From Lachnospiraceae bacterium (lineage in GTDB: Bacteria; Bacillota; Clostridia; Lachnospirales; Lachnospiraceae), in the NCBI GenBank assembly GCA_021770245.1, contig JAETRI010000002.1, forward strand, positions 1 to 64,000: a DNA stretch of 64,000 nt. The letters are read 5' to 3'. A program made the position numbers and the translations under genes. Positions 57,978 through 64,000 of the stretch are shown here, piece after piece (the first letter of the stretch is position 1; every line of letters begins with the position of its first letter). Under the pieces are notes generated by a model. That model saw only the letters and a program-made list of their open reading frames with translations, did not search any database and was not told the origin of the DNA.

Positions 57978-58922
57978 GTGGAAATGTATGAAAAGCGGGG
58001 ATGGATCCGGAATGGACGGATCCGTCTCCGCTTCGGAAAGGGATGGGTGGAGTATGTGAAGAAATTGAAAAGCAGCCTGCAGGCATATCTGTTTATAGGT
58101 CCCTTTGTGATCCTTTCGGCCGTATTTATGGTGTGGCCGATCCTCAACGGGTTTATTACGAGCTTGTATAATACGAAATGGGCCGCCAGTATTTTTGTCG
58201 GTCTGGAAAACTACAGAAAGGTTTTTTCGGATAACCTGTACCTTCTTTCCATCAAAAACAGCCTGCTTCTGGTCGCGATTGTGGTTCCTCTGATCATTCT
58301 GCTTGGCATATGGATCAGCGGAAGCATTTTCGACAAGGCACGGTTTTATGTTTCTTCCGTACGGGTGTGCCTCTATGTCCCCGTGATTGCTTCCATGGTC
58401 GTGATGTCCCTTATCTGGCGGTTTTTACTGGATTCACAGTCGGGCCTTGTAAAATATTTTAGCATGAAAACGGGTATGGGAGCGGTGGACCTGCTGTCGG
58501 ATAAAACATGGGCGATGGCCCTGGTGGTCCTCATCATGCTGACTATGAGTATCGGACAGGCCGTGCTTCTGTATGTGGCCGATATGCTGGCCATCCCGGG
58601 AGAACTGCTGGAAGCCTGCCGGATCGATGGCGGAACGAGATGGGACCTGTTTCGCAGGATCCTGATTCCGCTGACGCTGCCCACCACAATTTTTATTTTT
58701 ATTACGCAGACCTCGGAAGCGCTAAAGGTTTTTGTCGTTATCCAGCTGGTCACAAAGGGAGGCCCTAATCACTCGACCACCACCATGATGTATCTGCTCT
58801 ATGAGGAAGCGTTTGAAAAATCCAACAACGGCATGGCATGTGCCCTGGGAGTCGTAATGTTTCTGATCTCCCTGATACTGGTAACACTGCGCTTCGTGGC
58901 GGAGCGGAGAATGGAGGAATAA
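57978..58922 (+). CDS. ABC sugar transporter permease (MalF-type)
   Basis: multiple TMs; EACRIDGGTRWDLFRRILIPLTLPTTIFIFI EAA-like motif. Confidence 0.9.
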   Translation: MEMYEKRGWIRNGRIRLRFGKGWVEYVKKLKSSLQAYLFIGPFVILSAVFMVWPILNGFITSLYNTKWAASIFVGLENYRKVFSDNLYLLSIKNSLLLVAIVVPLIILLGIWISGSIFDKARFYVSSVRVCLYVPVIASMVVMSLIWRFLLDSQSGLVKYFSMKTGMGAVDLLSDKTWAMALVVLIMLTMSIGQAVLLYVADMLAIPGELLEACRIDGGTRWDLFRRILIPLTLPTTIFIFITQTSEALKVFVVIQLVTKGGPNHSTTTMMYLLYEEAFEKSNNGMACALGVVMFLISLILVTLRFVAERRMEE

Positions 58923-58930
58923 GATTTGAG

Positions 58931-58948
58931 TGCGCGCTTTAGCGCGCA
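58931..58948 (+). repeat. hairpin module F-like with SD tail
   Basis: TGCGCGC-TTTA-GCGCGCA followed by GATGGGGATACGA-ATG. Confidence 0.75.
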
Positions 58949-58961
58949 GATGGGGATACGA

Positions 58962-59819
58962 ATGAAAAAGACCAATTTTTTTAGGAAGCTGCGGCGGGCC
59001 TCTGCCTTCGATGTGTTTTCCAATATTTTAATCATTATCCTGTGTGTGATATCGGTTTTCCCAATCTATTGGATGTGCGTCAGTTCTGTCAAATATTCCA
59101 GTGATGTGGTAAAGATTCCTCCGGATTGGATTCCGACCAGAATCACCCTTCGCAACTATGCGGATATGTTCCGGAATAATCCCATGCTGACCTGGATCGT
59201 TAACAGTGTTGCGGTTACGGCCTTGACCATTGCAGGAGTGGCAGTGGTATCATCGGCAGCAGGTTTCGCACTATCCAAACTGGATTTTTACGGAAAAAAG
59301 CTGGTGAATGCGTTTGTCCTGTCCGCACTGTTGATTCCTATGGAAATCTATATCATTCCGTTATATAAGCAGATCGTTGAGCTTGGATGGAAAGGGTCTT
59401 ATTGGGCTTATGTTTTACCTAATATTGCGATGCCCTTCGGCGTATATCTGATCCGCAACGTTTATGATTCCATCCCGAATGAGATCATGGAAGCGGCCGG
59501 CGTGGACGGATGCAGTAAGATCCGTTTTTTCTTCAGCTTTGGGATTCCGCTGTCCCGGTCCGGCATTGCGGCATTGGCGATTCTGACAGGGGTTCGGACA
59601 TGGAATAATTATATCTGGCAGTTGCTGGCGGCATCTAACAGTCCAAACTCTTATACGCTTCCGGTGGGAATCGCGAAGCTGTTTACCGACCCTTTGAATT
59701 TGGATTATGGAGTCAGATTTGCTGCCGCTACGGTCTCCGCACTGCCGCTGTTTCTCGTTTTTTTTGCCTTCCAGAGATTCTTTACGGAGGGCGTTTCGGC
59801 AGGAGCCGTAAAAGGGTGA
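58962..59819 (+). CDS. ABC sugar transporter permease (MalG-type)
   Basis: EAAGVDGCSKIRFFFSFGIPLSRSGIAALAIL; multiple TMs; start refined from 58926. Confidence 0.9.
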   Translation: MKKTNFFRKLRRASAFDVFSNILIIILCVISVFPIYWMCVSSVKYSSDVVKIPPDWIPTRITLRNYADMFRNNPMLTWIVNSVAVTALTIAGVAVVSSAAGFALSKLDFYGKKLVNAFVLSALLIPMEIYIIPLYKQIVELGWKGSYWAYVLPNIAMPFGVYLIRNVYDSIPNEIMEAAGVDGCSKIRFFFSFGIPLSRSGIAALAILTGVRTWNNYIWQLLAASNSPNSYTLPVGIAKLFTDPLNLDYGVRFAAATVSALPLFLVFFAFQRFFTEGVSAGAVKG

Positions 59820-59832
59820 ATAGGGGGCGTGT

Positions 59833-60483
59833 ATGAAAAGAATATTGTGCTTCGGGGATTCCAATACCTGGGGACAGATCCCGCCTGACCGCGGCAGATA
59901 CTCCTATGAGGAGCGATGGACGGGGGTTATGGCACGGATCCTGGGAGAAGGATTTCAGGTTATTGAAAACGGTATCTGTGGAAGGACATCGGTATGGGAG
60001 GACCCCTTGCTGCCCTCGCGCAACGGACTGGTTGGCCTTGGGGAAGCGCTTTTATCCCAGGGGCCCCTTACTCTGCTCATCCTCAGCCTGGGAACGAACG
60101 ACCTCAAGTACGGAAGTCCGGTTCAGGCTGCGGAGGGCGTACGGAGGCTTGTGGAATTGGCCCGGAACGCGGATAATCTGCTGAAACCCGTCGGTTCCAT
60201 ATTTCCGCAGGGATGCAGGATTCTGATCCTCTCGCCGGTTTCGCTGCATAGAGAGATTGCACGGGTTTCGCCTGACTCATCCCTCAGCGGACAGTATGAT
60301 TCTTCCGTAAGACTGACGGCATGTCTGAGGCGGACGGCGGAAGAGACAGGGTCATCCTTTATGGATGCAGGCGGATTTGCCAAAGCATCGGATACAGACG
60401 GGATCCATATGGACGGACAGGATCATCTACGATTGGGATATGCCGTGGCGGATAAGGTACGGCATATCCTATGCGCGGAATAG
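59833..60483 (+). CDS. SGNH/GDSL hydrolase
   Basis: ILCFGDSNTWGQIPPDRGRYSYEERWTGVMARIL...LSLGTNDLK...DGIHMDGQDHLRLG. Confidence 0.85.
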   Translation: MKRILCFGDSNTWGQIPPDRGRYSYEERWTGVMARILGEGFQVIENGICGRTSVWEDPLLPSRNGLVGLGEALLSQGPLTLLILSLGTNDLKYGSPVQAAEGVRRLVELARNADNLLKPVGSIFPQGCRILILSPVSLHREIARVSPDSSLSGQYDSSVRLTACLRRTAEETGSSFMDAGGFAKASDTDGIHMDGQDHLRLGYAVADKVRHILCAE

Positions 60484-60502
60484 AAAGAATAGGAGAAGCC
60501 TT

Positions 60503-61435
60503 ATGTGCAGATTTGAAATGCAGGCAATGACCGGAGTGATCGCGGCGATGATCACTTCGTATGACGAAAAGGAAAATATCGATGTGGGGCGGACGGAAGC
60601 GCTGGTTGACTTTCTTCTGGACCGGGGGATCGACGGATTCTATTTGACAGGCAGTACGGGAGAAGGTTTTCTGATGACCCAGGAAGAACGGAAGCTGGTG
60701 GTGGAAACGGTGATAAAACGTGTATCCGGGCGCAGGCCTGTGATCGTACATGTGGGTGACATCGGGACCCGTAAATCGATAGAGCTGGCACGCCATGCCT
60801 ACGTGGCAGGGGCGGATGCGGTCTCCTCCGTCCCGCCCTTTTACTGGCGTTTTAGTGAAAAGGATATTTATCATTATTATAAAGACATTTCCGAAGCGAC
60901 CCCGCTGCCCATGATCATATATAATGTACCTCTTGCGGGACTGCTGGGGACGGACCTCTTATTACGGCTTGCAGATCTCCCCAATATAAAGGGCCTTAAG
61001 TTTACCGGAAAGGACCATGACCAGATGGGACATCTGAAGGCGGAGCTGGGGAAGGACTTCCTCGTCTATTCCGGCTGTGATGAAATGGCATTTTCCGGAC
61101 TTTCCGTGGGAACGGACGGCCTTATCGGTTCTTTTTATAATGTGATGCCGGAAACCTTTAAACAGATCTATGCCTGCGTACGGGACGGGCGGATGGAGCA
61201 GGGAAGACGACTGCAGAGCATTGCCACGGAGATCATCTTGGAATGCACCAAATATGATTATCTTGCGCTGCTGCACAATATGATCGGGTGGCAGGGGGTA
61301 GACGCGGGATGGTCGCGCCGGCCTTTTCACAACTATGGAGAGGAAGAACTTTCGGACTTGAAGAAGAAGCTGCGTGCCATCCGTGACAGATTTCGGGTCT
61401 CTAAGGAGGAGGTCGGCTTTCTGGCCGCATTATAG
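60503..61435 (+). CDS. dihydrodipicolinate synthase / N-acetylneuraminate lyase family protein
   Basis: GVIAAMITSYDEKENIDVGRTEALVDFLLDRGIDGFYLTGSTGEGFLMTQEERKLVVE...PMIIYNVPLAGLLG; start refined from 60365. Confidence 0.85.
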   Translation: MCRFEMQAMTGVIAAMITSYDEKENIDVGRTEALVDFLLDRGIDGFYLTGSTGEGFLMTQEERKLVVETVIKRVSGRRPVIVHVGDIGTRKSIELARHAYVAGADAVSSVPPFYWRFSEKDIYHYYKDISEATPLPMIIYNVPLAGLLGTDLLLRLADLPNIKGLKFTGKDHDQMGHLKAELGKDFLVYSGCDEMAFSGLSVGTDGLIGSFYNVMPETFKQIYACVRDGRMEQGRRLQSIATEIILECTKYDYLALLHNMIGWQGVDAGWSRRPFHNYGEEELSDLKKKLRAIRDRFRVSKEEVGFLAAL

Positions 61436-61465
61436 GAGGGCACATTTTCCCTTTGTTTCGCTTCC

Positions 61466-61490
61466 CGGGACAAACGCATGAACGCTCCAG
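61466..61490 (+). repeat. interspersed element I (copy I3)
   Basis: CCCGGGACAAACGCATGAACG. Confidence 0.75.
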
Positions 61491-61638
61491 TGCCCGTCTG
61501 CCGCCCCTGACCTGCCCGCTTTCAAATTTTCCTTGCTTTTCCGCCGCCGATATGCTATAGTATATGCGTTGCGATAACGGGATGGTCCTCTGTTACGGGA
61601 ACATGTATTAAGAACATCCATGACGGTCAGGAGGAAAA

Positions 61639-61989
61639 ATGATGAACGATATCATCAGGGAAATCGAAGCGGGACAGTTAAAGCAGGAAGTTCCTGAATT
61701 CCGCGTAGGGGATACCGTAAAGGTATACGGCAAGATTAAGGAAGGAAACCGGGAAAGGATCCAGGTTTTTGAAGGAATCGTTATGAAGGCCCAGGGCGGC
61801 GGAAACAGGGCGACCTTCACCGTTCGGAAGACATCCAACGGCGTAGGCGTTGAGAAGACGTGGCCTCTGCATTCTCCCAACGTTGAGAAAGTGGAAGTTG
61901 TGAGAAAGGGTAAAGTAAGAAGGGCGAAGCTGAACTATCTGAGAGACAGAGTGGGTAAGAAAGCCAAAGTCAAAGAGCTGGTAAAATAA
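61639..61989 (+). CDS. rplS: 50S ribosomal protein L19
   Basis: [97 protein letters not shown]. Confidence 0.98.
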   Translation: MMNDIIREIEAGQLKQEVPEFRVGDTVKVYGKIKEGNRERIQVFEGIVMKAQGGGNRATFTVRKTSNGVGVEKTWPLHSPNVEKVEVVRKGKVRRAKLNYLRDRVGKKAKVKELVK

Positions 61990-62006
61990 TCAGATAAGGC
62001 ATGAGG

Positions 62007-62035
62007 GGGCAACTGTGGCTGCAGTTGCCCTTTTT
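62007..62035 (+). terminator. intrinsic terminator of rplS
   Basis: GGGCAACTG-TGGCTG-CAGTTGCCC-TTTTT. Confidence 0.9.
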
Positions 62036-62160
62036 CGCCAACATTTTCGTTCCCGTTCGGGGATTACAAAAAAGCGGCATCCGTCCGGCCCCGTCGGGTA
62101 TGGAAGGGAGGCTGGGGGATATTCGGACGCCTCTGTGGATATGGGGAATCGGATTTACAA

Positions 62161-62739
62161 ATGAGAAGAAATAAAGGGCTGAGCTTTTACAGAAAAAGAA
62201 AAAAAGTGAACACCGCCGTCCTCTCCGAGGTGATGAAGTATGTGACGGGAATCGCCATCTCCCTGTTTTTGGCTTATGTGATCGTCTACTTTGTGGGGAT
62301 GCGGACCAGCGTGATCGGCGTGTCTATGGAGCCGTCCCTTTATAACGGGCAGGAAGTTTTGATCAACCGGCTGGCCTATGAATTCGCCAAGCCTAAGACG
62401 GGGGACGTGATTGTATTCCTTCCCAACGGGAGCCACAATGCCCATTATTACGTGAAGCGTGTGGTGGCCTGCGGCGGCGATACGGTGTGGATTTCGGAAG
62501 GGATCCTGTATGTGAACGGAGAAGCGGCGGAAAATATCTATGACCTGATTGCGGACGCAGGCATTGCGGAGAACGAAATCCGGCTGGGAGAGGACGAGTA
62601 TTTCGTGCTGGGAGATAACTGCAATATCAGCGAGGACAGCCGTTCCGGGAATATCGGGCCGGTTTCCGGCGAACACATCGTCGGGAAGGCCTGGTTCCGC
62701 CTTCCGGTTTCCGGCAGCAATATGGGCCTGATTAAATAA
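62161..62739 (+). CDS. lepB: signal peptidase I
   Basis: GVSMEPSLYNGQEVLINRL...YYVKRVVACGGDTV...FVLGDNCNISEDSR. Confidence 0.95.
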   Translation: MRRNKGLSFYRKRKKVNTAVLSEVMKYVTGIAISLFLAYVIVYFVGMRTSVIGVSMEPSLYNGQEVLINRLAYEFAKPKTGDVIVFLPNGSHNAHYYVKRVVACGGDTVWISEGILYVNGEAAENIYDLIADAGIAENEIRLGEDEYFVLGDNCNISEDSRSGNIGPVSGEHIVGKAWFRLPVSGSNMGLIK

Positions 62740-62754
62740 GAAGCAGAAGGAACA

Positions 62755-62824
62755 AGTTTGAAACTGCGTTTCAAACTCTTTATTGGTGGCAATATCATAG
62801 GCTATGCCTATGATATGCAAGGGT
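62755..62824 (+). repeat. hairpin module H (copy H2)
   Basis: AGTTTGAAAC-TGC-GTTTCAAACT, CTTTATTGGTGGC, ATATCATAGGC-TAT-GCCTATGATAT, GCAAGGGTAT. Confidence 0.9.
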
Positions 62825-62834
62825 ATATGCATTT

Positions 62835-63707
62835 ATGATCTATCAATGGTATCCCGGTCATATGACCAAAGCCAGGCGCGCCATGCAGGAGGATATCAGG
62901 CTGATCGATCTGATCATCGAACTCGTGGATGCGAGGATGCCTCTGGGCAGCAGAAATCCGGATATAGACGAGATGGGGAAGAATAAGGCCAGATTGGTTC
63001 TGCTAAACAAAGCGGATCTGGCCGATGCGGCATGCAATAAGGCCTGGATCCAATGGTTTTCGCAGAAAGGAATCAAGGCGCTTGAGATCAACGCCCGTTC
63101 CGGGCAGGGAATGAAGGCCATCCAGGGCGCGGTATCGGAGGTATGCAGGGAAAAAACAGAGCGGGATCGGAAAAGAGGGATCCAAAACCGCCCGGTCCGG
63201 GCCATGGTGGCGGGCATCCCCAACGTGGGGAAATCCACCTTCATCAATTCCTTTGCGGGAAAGGCCTGTACAAAGACGGGGAATAAGCCCGGGGTAACTA
63301 AGGGAAAGCAGTGGATCCGTCTGAATAAGGGGCTGGAGCTTTTGGACACACCGGGTATCCTTTGGCCCAAATTTGAGGATCAGACCGTGGGGATGCACCT
63401 GGCCTTTATCGGTTCCATGAATGATGAGATTGTGGTGATGGAGGAACTGGCTCTGGAGCTGATTTCTTATCTGCTCGCCCGTTATCCCGCTTCTTTGCAG
63501 GAGCGGTACGGCTTAGAGCCTGACGGTACGCCCCTCCGGATTCTGGAACAGGCGGCCGAATGCAGGAAATGTTATAAAAAGGGAGGAGAAGCGGATCTCG
63601 GCCGCGTTTCCCGGCTCATCATGGATGATTTCCGCGGCGGCAGGCTGGGAAGGATTTCTCTGGAATGGCCCGAGGCGGAAAATGAAGGAAAGGCTTGCGT
63701 GTTATGA
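62835..63707 (+). CDS. rbgA: ribosome biogenesis GTPase RbgA/YlqF
   Basis: YQWYPGHMTKARRAMQEDIRLIDLIIELVDARMPLGSRNPDID; circularly permuted GTPase motifs LLNKADL then GIPNVGKSTFINSFAGK. Confidence 0.95.
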   Translation: MIYQWYPGHMTKARRAMQEDIRLIDLIIELVDARMPLGSRNPDIDEMGKNKARLVLLNKADLADAACNKAWIQWFSQKGIKALEINARSGQGMKAIQGAVSEVCREKTERDRKRGIQNRPVRAMVAGIPNVGKSTFINSFAGKACTKTGNKPGVTKGKQWIRLNKGLELLDTPGILWPKFEDQTVGMHLAFIGSMNDEIVVMEELALELISYLLARYPASLQERYGLEPDGTPLRILEQAAECRKCYKKGGEADLGRVSRLIMDDFRGGRLGRISLEWPEAENEGKACVL

Positions 63708-64000
63708 AAAATGTGATCAAGGAAATCATAAGTACGATCGTCTACATTCTGGTGGTTCTGTTGGGAACCTGGGTGCTCATCACATTTGTGGGTCAGCGGA
63801 CTTCGGTGAGCGGAAGCTCCATGGAGCCTACGCTGCAGCATAACGACCAGCTGATCCTGGATAAGATATCCTATCGGTTCTCGGAGCCGCAGCGGTATGA
63901 TATTATCGTATTTCCTTTCCTGTATGAAGAGAAAACCTATTATGTGAAGCGGATCATCGGCCTGCCCGGAGAAACGGTGCAGATCGATGGGGAAGGGAAT
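63703..64000 (+). CDS. lepB: second signal peptidase I, truncated by window end
   Basis: Translation from 63703: KNVIKEIISTIVYILVVLLGTWVLITFVGQRTSVSGSSMEPTLQHNDQLILDKISYRFSEPQRYDIIVFPFLYEEKTYYVKRIIGLPGETVQID. Confidence 0.9.

Noticed and set aside
1-64000. Integrated phage or transposon carrying the hairpin repeats
   Set aside because: No integrase, transposase, recombinase or phage structural gene was recognised in the window, so mobility is not shown here.

Overview
This 64 kb window looks like a Firmicutes/Lachnospiraceae-type chromosome (inferred from gene content and gene order; no database search was run). Layout: (1) ~0.1-2.2 kb, an Ala/Thr-rich secreted surface protein with a membrane-anchored partner. 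(2) ~2.3-25.4 kb, a surface-polysaccharide / teichoic-acid-like cluster: GT2 glycosyltransferases, an FkbM methyltransferase, a DUF268-like protein, a radical SAM protein, an RgpF-like protein, two CDP-glycerol glycerophosphotransferase-like proteins, and two IspD/TarI-like cytidylyltransferases with Rpe and MDR partners. Its first part (~2.3-15.4 kb) is visibly AT-richer than the rest. (3) ~25.7-49.6 kb, mostly conserved genes: Crp/Fnr, trxA, an MCP plus FMN-binding lipoprotein, an AviRa-like rRNA methyltransferase, GreA-like, MutS-like, RNase HI, RluA-like, RecU, NUDIX, hisZGDB-hisIE, MATE, TrmH-like, a radical SAM pair and RNase G/E. (4) ~49.7-61.4 kb, a carbohydrate uptake/catabolism locus under LacI and GntR/FadR regulators. 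(5) rplS, lepB, rbgA and a second lepB. Two signals stand out. First, one small Rossmann-like module (hhhYGAGxxG...hGFhD...hxGxxh...hIVT) is attached to about ten polysaccharide enzymes of different catalytic classes between 3.4 and 22.8 kb. Second, there is a mosaic family of interspersed hairpin modules, many with compensatory stem changes, that sit in intergenic gaps and usually end in a Shine-Dalgarno-like sequence just upstream of a start codon. One module, present twice (before hisD and before the 52.1 kb gene), has a 9-nt hairpin loop perfectly complementary to a segment abutting the ribosome-binding site, a candidate pseudoknot or translational switch.
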